The notes under the pieces were generated by a model that was given only the letters and a program-made list of their open reading frames with translations, was not told where the DNA came from and did not search any database. The position numbers were made by a program, and so were the translations under genes. A DNA stretch of 64,000 bases from Suillus spraguei. Its lineage: Eukaryota; Basidiomycota; Agaricomycetes; Boletales; Suillaceae. The DNA lies in contig JABCPU010000090.1 in the NCBI GenBank assembly GCA_016800925.1, forward strand, positions 62,001-126,000, in the 5' to 3' direction. Below, piece by piece: positions 36,455 through 48,156 of the stretch (position 1 is its first letter; each line of letters begins with the position of its first letter).

Positions 36455-36895
36455 CCAGCATCGGGCAAGCGAGCCAAAAGACGAGAAGACGAGAACCTGC
36501 GCCAACTGAGAGCGGGACACATCCAGGGCATCATTCAGTATCGAGCCAAAAGACCAGAACACGGCACTCTCTGAGGGCAGGACACGGCCAGAGCATCATT
36601 AGCGTCAGAAGACCAAAACATGAGAACACATACTGTGAGAGCGGGACGCAACAAGAGCACCATCATTAAGCGAGCAAAAGATGAGAACACGCACTAGCTG
36701 GGAGTGAGATGTGACCAGCGCACCATCAGGGTGAGTAAGTGGGCCAACATACGAGAAACGCACTGCCTGAGAGCGGGACACAGCCAAAGCATAATCAGGG
36801 TTGGGTAAGCAAGCCAATAGACGAGAAACGCACTGCCTGAGAGCGGGACGCGGTCAGAGCATCATCAGCGTCGAGTAAGCGAGCCAAAAGGTAAG
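36455..36895. repeat. Degenerate minisatellite, about 70-base unit, about seven copies
   Basis: A unit close to GAGCCAAAAGACGAGAACAC...GAGAGCGGGACACGGCCAGAG...ATCATCAGCGTCGAGTAAGC recurs. The GAGCCAAAAG-like segment falls at 36471, 36543, about 36608, 36672, 36741, 36811 and 36881, a spacing of 65-72 bases. The last three copies are most alike, sharing ACGAGAAACGCACTGCCTGA. It is non-coding as far as can be seen. Confidence 0.85.
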
Positions 36896-37312
36896 AACAG
36901 CTTACTACGGGACCTGGTTTCGAAGCTCGAATGTGAAGGCAACTCTAGGTTGATGGCGAAGCTGCTCTCGTCTGACGCGTGTTTGAGTGGAAAATGAACT
37001 TGGCGAAATATTTAAACAAACTCACCTTCAAATAAGCAGAGTGTATTCAGATGGTCGAGAACACCATATACACGGGCTGATTTGTGTTGGGACAGTAGAG
37101 CAAATGAAGAACTGGAAAAGTCATCTGAAATTTGTTCAAAAATGCTCTGTTTGCAACTATGAGCTCTTACACGTCTGATTTAAGTCGCTGAGTACGTTTT
37201 GCCTGTCTCCCTCGGAATAACGTCTGATCAATTTCTCGTTTCCGCAGTGAATGAATCATGATGCCATGCTGCGCCGATCTAAAAGCGCCAAGTGCGTTCT
37301 GACATGCTGGCA

Positions 37313-37788
37313 TAGCTCAGGTTTACGTTGGTAAGCACACACTTTTGGTTATGTTACAAATTGTGACCACTGCAGGTGTATCAATGCACAAGTTGCATTT
37401 TTTTTATTTCGTTGCGGCTCAACTGCATGTCGTCTATATTATTTTGAAGATCAAATCAAGCTCATGTTATCTTCAGAGTGCGCTACCAGTGAAGTCTGTC
37501 CGTAATGCGCGCAAGTTAGGTGGGCGTTCGCCACAAGCCTATCTGCAAAACCACTGAAATGAACGCTTAACTTACGCGTGTTACGGACGCTTACGAACGC
37601 TTACGACTTCACCGGTAGCGCACTCTGAAGATAACATGGGCTTGATTTAATCTCTAAAATAATATAGACGACATGGTGTAGTCGAGCCGCAACGAAACAA
37701 TTAGTGCAAGTGTGCATTAATATTATCTGTAGTGGTCACAGACTGTGATTGTACTAACTTAACCATTACGAACACTTGACCTGAGCTA
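37313..37788. mobile_element. Foldback (long inverted repeat) MITE-like element
   Basis: The sequence is an imperfect palindrome of 476 bases centred near 37550. Left-arm segments CATGTCGTCTATATTATTTT, CATGTTATCTTCAGAGTGCG and GTTGCGGCTC recur as reverse complements in the right arm at about 37655-37674, 37620-37640 and 37683-37692. The ends TAGCTCAGGT (37313-37322) and ACCTGAGCTA (37779-37788) mirror each other, and the outer TA pair could be a TA target-site duplication as in Tc1/mariner-type elements. No transposase is encoded. It lies 275 bases upstream of the GH17 gene. Confidence 0.82.
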
Positions 37789-37980
37789 ACTAAAAAGCAT
37801 ATGCACATGTCCATCTTGTGAGCGCTTTTGAACCAAGTCACATTTGCTGATTTGAATGACTTTTTTTGAATAGAGCCATGGAAACCATTGTGGAATGTGG
37901 TAAACCTTACGTTTACTTGTTCTTTTGTCCCGATAAGTATATAGCTCCAGCAATGATTAACTTGCACTTTCAGCGGTTCT

Positions 37981-37986
37981 TTTATA
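37981..37986 (+). promoter_or_regulatory. TATA-box candidate for the GH17 gene
   Basis: TTTATA lies 77 bases before the ATG at 38063, followed by a short repeated GTTGAACGTTGAACGTTCAACC segment. Position is typical for a fungal core promoter; assignment is by position only. Confidence 0.4.
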
Positions 37987-38062
37987 CCCTTGAGCTCATA
38001 TCCAAGGTTCGACGTTGAACGTTGAACGTTCAACCACATTCTAACAACACACTCTTTATAAT

Positions 38063-39470
38063 ATGACACCTATTCTATCTACCCTCGGGGCTTTGTTCCT
38101 TCTGTCTCTGGATCTCGTTTCTGCACGCCACCTTCCTCGAAGTTGCCATCCTCACAGCAACAGGTCTAGCAGTAGCCCCAGTGCCGAACCATTGTCTGGC
38201 GTCGTTGCTGTAGGTAGTGCACCTCCTGCACCCGCCACGACCAACGGCAGCACCTCCTCGTGTTTTCCATCTGCAGGTTTCACCATGCCGTCTAGTGTTC
38301 CCAGCTCGACCGATGGTTGGTGGTGTTCTCCAAATACCGAATATGCATTCCTTGGATTCAGTTATGAAGTCACTGCTTGTGCGACAATCATTCTTCCGGG
38401 CCCGAGATTCATGAACTGATATATTAACTCCAGGCCAATCTCTAAGCCAACTCAATAGCGACTTTGCTGACATCAAGAACACATTTGGATCCAGATACGT
38501 CCGCCTTTACGGTGCTTGTGATAGAAACGGTTTCTAGTAATGCATTCTTACTAGTTCTAATCATTTCCGAACTGACTGGTTTTTATTTCAGTGATGATAT
38601 CGTCAGCGCTGCATGGGCCACAGGTCTAGGCGTTCACGCTCTGATTTGGGTGAGACTTTTCAAATGTGAATGGCGGTCGTGATTATGACAGTTTTTGTGG
38701 CACACAGTTTGGATTCGATGGAGGAAATCAGTGGATGGCTCGCCGCGACGCACTGGTTTCTTCGCTCACTAGTAATCCCAAGGCCAAGTTCGTCACTCGA
38801 GGCGTGCAATTCGGTTCTGAGCCTCTGTTCGATAACGTACTCCCGCATTCGCAACTTGCATCAGAGGTTACGTCTCTGAAATCCAAACTCCTTGGCGTTG
38901 GCATCCCCGTTACTGTCAGCGAACTCGCGTACGGATACCAGGAGCGTGGTGGCGCTCAAGACGTCCTCGATGCTATTGACTTTATCAATATTCATATGCT
39001 CCCTTTTTTCTCAGCCCTTGCAACGTTTGGTGCTGCTTCATGGCCGCTCGTCGAGACTGACATGAACTGGTTTATTGAACATGGCAGTGGTAAGAAGATG
39101 TATTTCGATGAGGTGTGTCTGTCATAGTCGCGTGCAATCTTTTCTTTTGCTAAACTACCCCACTTCCCAGAATGGTTGGCCCTCCGTCACTTCATCTGGC
39201 GTTCAGCCCAATAGCATTCTTGCCCAGTCTTCGGTATCTAACGAGGAGGTCAGTCGCATCGTAAAATTTAACGTCTTCGGTAGTCTAATGAACTTGACGT
39301 AGGGGTACTTTTCTATGCTCGATAGCCATTGCGAAGATCTTAAACTCGGCCCTCAGGGCGGTATCGGTTGGTTTGCTCATATCTACAGCGACGAGCAGGA
39401 GCCTGGCTATGGCATATATGACGATGCTGGGAAAAAGAAATTTCCCCTCAAGCCTCGTACGTCTTGCTAG
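38063..39470 (+). CDS. Secreted GH17-type beta-1,3-glucanase-like glycoside hydrolase
   Basis: Start ATG 38063 with signal peptide MTPILSTLGALFLLSLDLVS. A Ser/Pro-rich linker leads to the catalytic region. Introns join as GFSYEVTAC|QSLSQLNSDFADIKNTFG, RYVRLYGACDRNGF|YDDIVS (the Tyr codon is split) and VHALIW|FGFDGGNQWMARRD. Then FGSEPLFDNVLP carries the probable acid/base Glu, and KKMYFDE|NGWPSVTSSG carries the probable nucleophile Glu of the GH17 E-x-GWPS motif. FAHIYSDEQEPGYGIYD leads to the stop at 39468-39470. About 395 residues, frame intact. Basidiomycete GH17 enzymes act on cell-wall beta-1,3-glucan during growth and fruiting. A foldback element lies 275 bases upstream. Confidence 0.88.
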
Positions 39471-39698
39471 ACGTGTCTCAACTTGTATATTAGGGCATTC
39501 GTTCATTCATTCGTTGATCATATAGCATAAGGCATCGTTTATCCAGTCTGAAGGGCACTACCTAAATCCTTAATATGGAATATCCTGTCATTATCACAAT
39601 TATACCTATTCCAATAGACTCGTCACAAATACAACTTTTACACTATGATGGAAGATTATTCGGTTTAATAATATCTCCGGCAGAAGCAAGTTCAAATC

Positions 39699-40984
39699 TC
39701 AGCCATACCACTTGCCTCCCAATCTTGTCTTAGCTGCCGGTCTCTGAGGTATCATAGACTCAGTGATCTCGAAAACTTCTATAGCACGCTGTTTACCGTA
39801 AAGTGAGTGTGAATCAACACAAAATGAAGGCGTTTTACCTTCCATGTAGCCATGTCAAACTCCATAACTATTTGGTGGCACGTTACCCCGTCCGCGCGGT
39901 CTTGTGCACTAGGCGCCTCGCACAAGACTACAAATATTGAGCGCACAATCAATAAATTCAAAGGAGCCATGCTCACATATGATTGGTTCTCCACTATCAT
40001 CAATTTCAAGGGCACAAAGTCCGTCTCGAATGAGGAAAGATAGGTAAAATATATTTTCAACCGATTGTGCGAAGTCGTTGGGATTGACTACAAAGCGGAA
40101 GAGGTTCACAGAACCAGACTCTTCAAGAATTTCTCTGATCTATGGGGAAGATTTATCCAACGTACGTACCAAGGAGGTTCCTGCAAACCTACCTTGATTA
40201 CATTCTTCGTGGTTTCGTTCTCTGACCGCTGAATGTCTTCTTCTCTGATCTCTTGAGGTCTGCGTTCTTCCTCTTTGCTCTTTTCAAGCTTGGAGCGTTT
40301 GACCGTGGCGCGTTTCTTTTGTTCTACTGAAAGAGGTCCAAGCCTGCAGTAGGCTGAGTGCGAAGTCTGAATTTTTGAGAAATAACCAACATGAATCCCA
40401 TTACTGGAACCCTTCTGCTCTTTGCGAGTGCTCTCCGACCAACTTTCTCCCAATCCATCACACAGTCACCAATGTCGTCTAGTTCCGAAGCATCATCCGC
40501 AAGATCATGCCTGCCGCCCATAAATATAGCAAGTTTCGAGACGAAATCATCAATGTCGAAGGCGGCAGAGCCGAGCTTCATTGCACGGGCCTTCTGCGCA
40601 CTAATACTTGATACATTCCGAAGCACAGTGGAGTCAAGGGTAGCCTCGGTCGGATTTTTCACTGAAATTAAGATATCTTCCATTACACGAACTAGGGAAA
40701 CGAAAAAGAGGACACACCTTTTTGAAATAGTTCATCGGCTTCTTCGACTTGTTCAACAAGTTCAGCAGCCATTATGTCTTGTGGGCGAAGTTGTTCTTTT
40801 GCAGAAACACCGTGACAATAAGCTTCTAGCTCATGCGGAGTAGCACCGGCCACGGACCTCCTGTCCTCTTTTCAAGAGCACGATATTTTTTCCGGATGTC
40901 ACGTTTTTCAGCAGCATCCTGGTCTGGATCATATGGAAGACTGCTCGGGCTGCCCATGCGCACGTTCGGATCGAACTGAACCAT
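39699..40984 (-). CDS. NSE4: Smc5/6 complex kleisin subunit Nse4
   Basis: Nse4 bridges the Smc5 and Smc6 heads and binds Nse1/Nse3, supporting replication-fork repair. Start ATG 40982-40984 (MVQFDPNVRMGSPSSLPYDP); no ATG is available further upstream in frame. The product includes DPDQDAAEKRDIRKKYRALE, SNPTEATLDSTVLRNVSSIS (head-binding region), DDFVSKLAIFMGG, CVMDWEKVGRRALAKSRRVP, FMLGPLSVEQKKR, and the C-terminal winged-helix signature LFRFVVNPNDFAQSVENIFY then LSFLIRDGLCALEIDDSGEP. The last exon gives RAIEVFEITESMIPQRPAAK and ends GGKWYG, stop 39699-39701. All introns splice cleanly and the frame is intact. It is divergent from the RAD5-like gene, sharing a 184-base promoter. Confidence 0.92.
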
Positions 40985-41168
40985 TTTCCTGGAGTTCCCG
41001 CTAATGTACACGGGTGTGGTAGAAGAGGCGCGTATCACGTAATCAGTGGCGCGTCGCGTCGCGGCGAGGCGCCAAAGCCGTGCAAACAGCTTCCTTCGTA
41101 TTCTGCCGCCACAGAGAAGTTAGAAACTAGTACAACGCGTCCAGAAGACACCTACGTGGTTACTGTCA
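40985..41168. promoter_or_regulatory. Bidirectional promoter of NSE4 and the RAD5-like gene
   Basis: Only 184 bases separate the two start codons. The gap contains GCGCGTCGCGTCGCGG at 41049-41064 and ACGCGT at 41135-41140. ACGCGT/CGCGTC is the MluI cell-cycle box recognised by MBF in yeasts and controls S-phase and repair genes there. No clear TATA box is visible. Motif recognition is from sequence; use by MBF in this organism is inferred. Confidence 0.55.
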
Positions 41169-44100
41169 ATGGTGCCGCCAAAGCATTCTATCGATGTGAG
41201 CATTAACGTTGCATTGTGCTGACACGCGGCTTATAGGAGCTTAGTATAGTAAAAGTACTCGGTCGGTCTGCAAGGGCCCCGCTCCTTGCAGTGGCTCTCC
41301 AATCCCGGTCGGAAGCTTGAGATATGGGCAACTTGTTCCAGGAGAATTTGGTGAAACAGTTGCCTGGTGTCACTGGTAAGTAATGCTTCTATTTATCGTG
41401 CATTACCGAATGTTTGTTGACATGCTGACTATAAAAATTCATAGGGGATGTGTCACTCCGGATATCTTGAGAAGCCTTGCAGTAGTGGACCAAAGCACAA
41501 TAATCGGTTTCGGCAACATTCGGTAAGAGGTCCTCTACGGGATGCACGTTAAGTTTGTATCAAGTAATTTCCTCAGCCCAGAGGATCAAACGAAGGTCCG
41601 GCGAGCGATTGCGAATCAACGAGTGGATCCAGCAGATGTTCCCATGACTGCAAAAGTAGTTACCCCTACTGTTACTCATGTTACACCTTCCACCTCTCAA
41701 GTGCCTGGTCCGAGTCAGAAAAAGCGCAAAGCTCCATCTGAGCAGGCAAAACCATCAAGCTCTCAGCTGAGTTCTGTAAAGCCGGTTATACGAGCTACCA
41801 CGTATAATATTGTGGACGATGAGGATGACGAAGTCATCTTCGTTGAACCGGACTCTGTAGATGTCTTGTATTGCACCTTGAGTTCCAGTATTGTCGGTGT
41901 CCAATACTACAACGGTGAATCTTTCCGCAGATTTTCTTCGCATATACAGTGATTGACGTGGCGTTCCAAGGCCTCGTTGGTCCTGGGGAAGAAGTCAGGC
42001 TAGTTAGAGAACCGCAAAACAAATACGACAGGTATTTGTAGCAAAGTATCATACCAAGCTGATTATTAATGTTGCTCTAGGAATGCCATTGAGGTCAAAA
42101 ATATTGGGGGTACTAAAGTCGGGCATGTACCGAAGCAGACAGCTGCAAAACTTGCCCCGCTGATGGATCGCGGCGCGATTACTGTCGAAGGTGTGATGCA
42201 CGAAGGAAACTGTAAGTTTCCTGCAATACAGGCAAGATTCCCTGACACAATGAAATACCTAGTGTCTGGATTTAGCTACTCACTCTCGATGTAAGAATTT
42301 GTTACGTTGCATGTATCAGAAGAATGCTCACTATCCACAGGACACTGAAGATTTACGGACCGTCTGACAAGAGGGACCAACTAGAACCCCAGTTAATTTG
42401 GGCCACCCCTCGTCAGCGCGGGTTTCCACCTCGCGGAGTAGGAGGCGCGGCTGGGCCTGCAGTAGCAAGTTCATCATCCATATCTCAGCCGTCGTCAAGT
42501 CAAAGGTACGGAGCCACAGCAACGCAATCGAAGTCCCAGAAAGGGGCTACTAAAAAGCAGCAAGAAGCCCTTAAAAAGCAACAAGAGGCTCTGCAGAACG
42601 CAGCTGAGCTCAAACAGATGTTAGGTGGTCTGGAGAAAGTAGACGATGAGGGAAGACGTGCATCTCTCCTAGATGCGTTGTGTTCTGTCGATGACATTCT
42701 CAATCTTCCGGTCCATCCCAACCCCCCTGGCGTTGCCAGTGGTGATTTGGTTGTTGATTTACTCAAGCACCAGGTAGGTGGTGTCGCTTATGTAATTTTT
42801 TTCTACTTGATTCTCGCATGTAGAGCCAAGCGTTGCAGTGGTGTATCGATCATGAATACCCGTCTTTGCCAACTAAGGAGTCCGACAAGCCAGTTCAGTT
42901 TTGGCAGTACAGAAAAATTGGCTCGAAGGTGAGTTAATTCTTCTTCTAAGCCTTCACTCATCCATTCAATTATATCAGCCCCATTACTTCAACAGTTGAG
43001 TATGTAACATCTCTTGCTGTACTTTGCTCATCGATGTGGTAGTCGCAACGAAAACTCCTCAAGAGATATCATCACCTCCTCTGCTCGGCCGCGGCGCCAT
43101 CCTTGCTGATAGCATGGGGCTGGTTAGTAAGATTTTCAAACACTTGGAGGTGACACTAAGCTTGCCTGCAGGGAAAAACGCTTTCCATGCTGGCTCTCAT
43201 TCTTGCAACTAAGAAGGACGTTCCTACTGATCATTCGAAGAGCACACTTATTGGTAACTTCTTTTACTTTCTCATTTGAAGGTCTTTCTGCTAATTAAGG
43301 ATACCAGTTGTTCCACTTTCGGTCATATCCAACTGGGAGAAACAGATCGAAGAACATTGTGTCAGGGGTGCAATCTCAAGTTGCACCTATTATGGTACAA
43401 CACGCGACATGACGCCTCAACAGCTCTCGCAACATGATATCGTCATTACTACTTACCAGACGGTCACTGGAGAGTCCGACGTTTCTGCAGCCATGGTTGG
43501 TGATGGTCCATCTAGGAAGAAAAAGAAAGTTGAGAGGGCGCTCTTCGACGTGAAATGGAAAGTGAGTGAATAATGACATGGACACAGACTGTAACCTATT
43601 TGTCGTTTAATTAGCGGGTCATTCTTGACGAAGGACACACGATTCGTAATCCGAAGACGAAGATGGCCAAAGCTGTTTGCAAACTCACGGCCCAACGCAG
43701 ATGGGTGTTGTCCGGCACCCCTATCGTGAGTGCACAAATTTTGGATGCCAAATAGTTCATTTATAATCCCGTATTTTTAGATTAATTCTCCAAGGGTGTG
43801 TTTTCCGAACGTGGTGGAAGAAAAATGGCTGAACCACAAATACCTGCAGGATCTTGGGTCTATCTTAATCTTTCTTCAGATTTGTCGTCCGCTCGACAAG
43901 GAGGACTTTTATAAGCGCCTGCTCCTACGTCCTCTGAAAGATGGAGATCCCTCCGGTGCGGAACTGCTTCGAGTGAGTAGTCAACCACCCTGTGTCGAGT
44001 CCTACTGATTCGTATGGCTGTAGGCTCTGATGAGTCACGCCTGTATTCGTCGCACAAAAGAGGTAAGGTACTGCAGATTACCAACGGATAGTTCTGATTG

Positions 44101-46295
44101 AGCCTGTGTTTCGTAGATGCAAGACAAATTTGGGAAGCCACTTGTACCTTTACCTCCGGTAGAGACGACTATCATTTACTCCAGAACGTACAGTAGTTCT
44201 AATTTCTATTAGGTTGACATTACTGTCATTCCAGTTCCATTGGGAGATGAAGCACGAGTAAGTTTTCTCCATTGTTGCAACATCGGCCACACTCAATGAC
44301 ATATGTCATATAGGCTCTCTATGATGCCATTAGGTCAGTCTCTCAGCAACGAGTGGATAAGTTCATGAACCAACAAGAAGGAATGACCACTGCGGTACGT
44401 ATTCTCTGATCGCAAGGACAATGTCATTAACCTGGGTTCTCCTTATAGTTCACGACAAACGTCCTTAGTATGCTAACACGGCTACGACAAGTAGCTCTGC
44501 ATCCTGGCCTTCTTCCTCCGAATTACTTGGAACAACTTCGTGCTACAGAGGATAACGAGGAAACTGCACGTGTCGCTCTCCCTGTTACTCAAAAACAGAG
44601 GCGCCTTCTGCAGAGTCTCCTTGCTAAAGCTATTGAAGACAGTGAAGAGTGTCCCATCTGCTTTGACGTCCTAAACGATCCAAGGATCACGGCTTGTTCC
44701 CACCCTTTCTGTCTCGCATGGTCAGAATTTGTAATAGTCCTTGACAGCAACAGTATTCTGATTTAATTTCTCAAGCATTTCTGAAGTGATAGCCAGAGAC
44801 TCGAAATGTCCTATGGTACAGATGTGTCTATAGCAGTCTTCAGTTTGCTGACATATCTCTAGGATCGCCGTACCATTGGAATGGGTGATTTAATAGAACC
44901 ACCACCTCCCACCGAACTTACTCAACTGCCTGTTGGTCGTGACGAGAACGAAACTCATGATAGTACAGGATCGTCTGCAAAAATCGATCAGTTGATCCAC
45001 CTCCTCCAACTCGTCCCTAGCGACGAGAAGAGCCTTGTTTTTTCCCAGTTTACTTCATTCCTGGATAAGGTGCGCCTAAAGCTTAAACGTATTGTAACCA
45101 CGCTCATGTGTCACTGTATTCAGATCGGCGAGGCCTTCGAGGAGCATGGGTATGATCTTGCTACTAATCGCTTTTCAAGTTAATGTTAATTGCGTTGTAG
45201 CATTCCGTATGTGAGGTTCGATGGCCAACTGTCAGCAAAGCGACGGAAAGAAGTCCTTGAGCAGTTCTCTATTCCACTTGAAGTTGAAGAGGATCTAGCG
45301 GTTGACATCGAGACTCCCCTTCCGTTACGCAGAAAACGTGCGTCAACACAAACAACTTCAGTGGAAGAGGGTGTTCTTCTGGACGACGACGATTCCAGCT
45401 TCGTCGTAGATGATACCGACGACGACGACGACTTTGAGGAGGACATCTCCACCATGGCAAAGAAAGGCAAGGGAAAGTCGAAGCCTAAGAATAAGGGTAA
45501 AGCGAAAGCAGCATATGGCACATCGACTAGCCAGAAAGCTAGATTCGATGGCTCCTCTTTTGGAAGCAAGATTCCTAAAGTGATGTTGATTTCCTTGAAA
45601 GCTGGATCGTTGGGTCTGAACCTAACTGTCGCCAATAATATCGTTTTGTAAGTGTTGTACTCTGGTTGTTGCAACTTCAAATTTACTTGATATTGTAGGA
45701 TGGACCCGTGCGTTTCTCTATGATAGCTAATTCCAGTGAACTGACCTTGACCCCATCCGTATTAGCTGGTGGCAGGCAGGTTCTTCAGTCTCCCCTTCCA
45801 TAGCAACAAGTTAACACACATAACAGGAAGGTATTGAAAGTCAAGCAATTGACAGATGCAATCGGTGAGCTGCAGCACGTGTCTTCTCCCATTGACCGAA
45901 CTGACTTGAAGAAGTATTGGGCAAAAGCGACCGGTTCACGTTTACCAGCTGATCGCCGAGAATACTGTCGAGTCCAAAGTACGTTCATTGAATTGGGTGT
46001 TCTATCATGCTGAAATTATCATTAGGTCATCGAGATACAGGAGAGAAAGAAGCTTTTGATTCAACAGGCAAGTGTTGGCGACTGCTTTTCCGGTTGTAGC
46101 ATGCTTCACTGATCACATGTTTAGGCGTTTGCTGGGACCAAACGTACGGAGACTCCGAGACAAAAGAAAGAAGCTAGATTACAAGGTACGTGTCTAGTCA
46201 CTGACAACACGACAGATTTTGAGTAAGTCTTTCTAGACATCCTCGAATTGATGGGTAGCATTCGCCAGCAACCTCAGGCTGGACATCAAGCTTGA
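41169..46295 (+). CDS. RAD5: RAD5/HLTF-like SNF2 helicase-ubiquitin ligase with N-terminal PARP-type zinc finger
   Basis: A DNA-damage-tolerance enzyme: Rad5/HLTF polyubiquitinates PCNA and remodels stalled forks. Start ATG 41169 (MVPPKHSID, then intron). Domains in order over about 1,220 residues: PARP-type zinc finger ([20 protein letters not shown]...VAWCHWGCVTP); HIRAN domain ([19 protein letters not shown] segment, [37 protein letters not shown]); SNF2 ATPase ([38 protein letters not shown]); C3HC4 RING between ATPase lobes ([29 protein letters not shown]); helicase C lobe ([64 protein letters not shown]). About 90 extra residues, Asp-rich then Lys-rich, sit inside the C lobe (45270-45560). 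More than 20 introns, many in the second half. All exons join in frame; stop 46293-46295. Confidence 0.92.
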
Positions 46296-46546
46296 TGGAT
46301 TTGAGTTAGTTATTTCGCCGGTAAATCATTGCCTAGATCCATGTCAATGATTCTTCTCTTGGAACGCTAACTTAATAGTTAAAGCAGTACTTACCCAATC
46401 CCCACCTATTATAGAACAATGGATGGTCAACGCATGATGACATAGTAATTAGGATGAAAACATGCTGATTTCGGAGAATTTGCGCTTTCATGTGGACGGT
46501 AAATCGAGGACAGTTTCCCTTGCGACCTGCGATTGCTATAATTAAG

Positions 46547-48156
46547 TCATACCAACTCAACTAAGGCATAAGATCTCCACAACCTATTTGAGAAGAGCCC
46601 GTACAAATCCATATGCTGCTTTGCGTTTGAAACCCGATCCTTTGTATACTTTGGCAATTCCATATTAATTGGTGGTGGCATTAGTGAATTGAGTGTGGCA
46701 AAACCGACGCAGGATTTGGAGCCATCGAACACGGTGTAGAAGCGCTGGATAAACGTGTAGCCATTAATAAAATCAAGCCCTTCGCCAGTGGGCGAGCCGA
46801 TGTTGGTAACGATGAGATATATGGCATTGTCAACACCAGGGCCATCAAGCTTGGTATTGAGAGAACGAGGCCAGATTTGGGCGTTAGGGGTGAGACTGAA
46901 CATATCCTGTGCAAAATGGTAAACAAGGGGTGTGAGGGCTGACAGAATTGACGTACGCCACCAGTAATATGGAAATCTAAGTTCTGTAAGGCACTGTACT
47001 GGTCAGAGGAAATACTAAGAAGACCAGTCGCCTGATCTACAGTAGCGCCGGTTACAGCCTGGTACCTTGCATAGGCATCTATCGAACACTGATTAGACCA
47101 TTATTACTCGTTGCGTTCTGAATACACACCGGAGGCAATGGAAATAAAGGCGCTGCCAGTATCGACGATACCAGCAGTGGAGTTCAAGATCGTCGTGGTA
47201 CCGTAGGTGATGCACTGATCAATATCCCAATAGTTCATTGCAGGGGCGGTGGCTGTGATAGGGCTGAAACAAAACAATTACTTTCAGTCTGGATTGATCT
47301 ACTAAGGAGCTGAGGTAGCTTACGTGTATGCAATGTTACCAGTGTACTTGATAGAGTCGGGTTCACCAAAGGTGATCTCTCCGCTATCTGAAGTCGAAGC
47401 GATGGGCTGGAAAAAGACACCAACAATGTTCTGACCAATGTCACCTTCGTTATACAGTTAGTCAGTGAATGTCGGAAACATGTATATCCCTAGACTTGTC
47501 AGGGCGCCAAGTGTCAAGTCTTCAGGCCCAATGCCAAGGATACCGTCAGCACTGATGCCACTCGAAGTAGAAGCAATGCCGATTGGGAAGTTGGTGATGA
47601 TGAGCGTGTCAGGGAGTGACGGTATCGAGGTAGATAGTTCCTATATATATTGTAGGTGTTTTCAACTTGTGATATCGTTGTATGTCATACCAGAGAAGGA
47701 GGACTCAGAGCCAGAAAGCGCATCACTGTAGATTACCTCTACAAGCCGGGTAGTGTTGATGCTGGTGCTGGTTTCCACGTATGGAGTGGAGGCGCCAACC
47801 CATGTGTTCGAGCTACCGGTGTCAATAATTAAGTTGTCTTTAATGATACATTAGCAGTCGCATGTTTTCTCAGTGTTGAACTGACAGGTTGTGGGGGGGT
47901 TGCCAATGCCAAGTACGACGTAATGCCAAAAAGTGCATGGCGCAGGAATGCTATAAACACGTCGGCCATGCGTGTTGTCCCTAAAGGCTGCCACACGAGC
48001 TTTATCGTGCTGCAAAAGGTTAACAGTACCATCGCAGAAGTTTAACCTCCTGGTAAGGGGGAGGGTGATGGCCCAAGGGGAACTGCGAATTTCAATGGGC
48101 GACCCTGTGATTGACAAAGCCAGGAGAAGTATCAACAAGGATGCGGCGAGGAACAT
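46547..48156 (-). CDS. Secreted pepsin-type aspartic protease (A1, polyporopepsin-like)
   Basis: Start ATG 48154-48156 with signal peptide MFLAASLLILLLALSITGSP and a propeptide (WAITLPLTRRLNF). The mature part begins YVVLGIGNPPTT, then an intron, YNLIIDTGSSNTWVGAST (first catalytic Asp, near 47810), and after further introns the flap region, FPIGIASTSSGISADGILGI, AMNYWDIDQCITYG and the second catalytic motif STAGIVDTGSAFISIAS. FINGYTFIQRFYTVFDGSKS is the family C-terminal signature. The frame then runs about 35 codons beyond the usual end to a stop at 46547. Both catalytic D-T-G triads are intact. Acid protease for extracellular nutrition is the likely role. It is convergent with RAD5 (252-base gap). 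Confidence 0.88.

Noticed and set aside
36455..36895. Regular repeats considered as a CRISPR-like array
   Set aside because: Whole units repeat without unique spacers and the host is a eukaryote; it is a minisatellite.
45700..45960. Apparent stop codons between DPWWQA and the last helicase motif of the RAD5-like gene
   Set aside because: Choosing acceptors at GGAAG/GTATTG and GAAGAAG/TATTGG gives [20 protein letters not shown] without a break.
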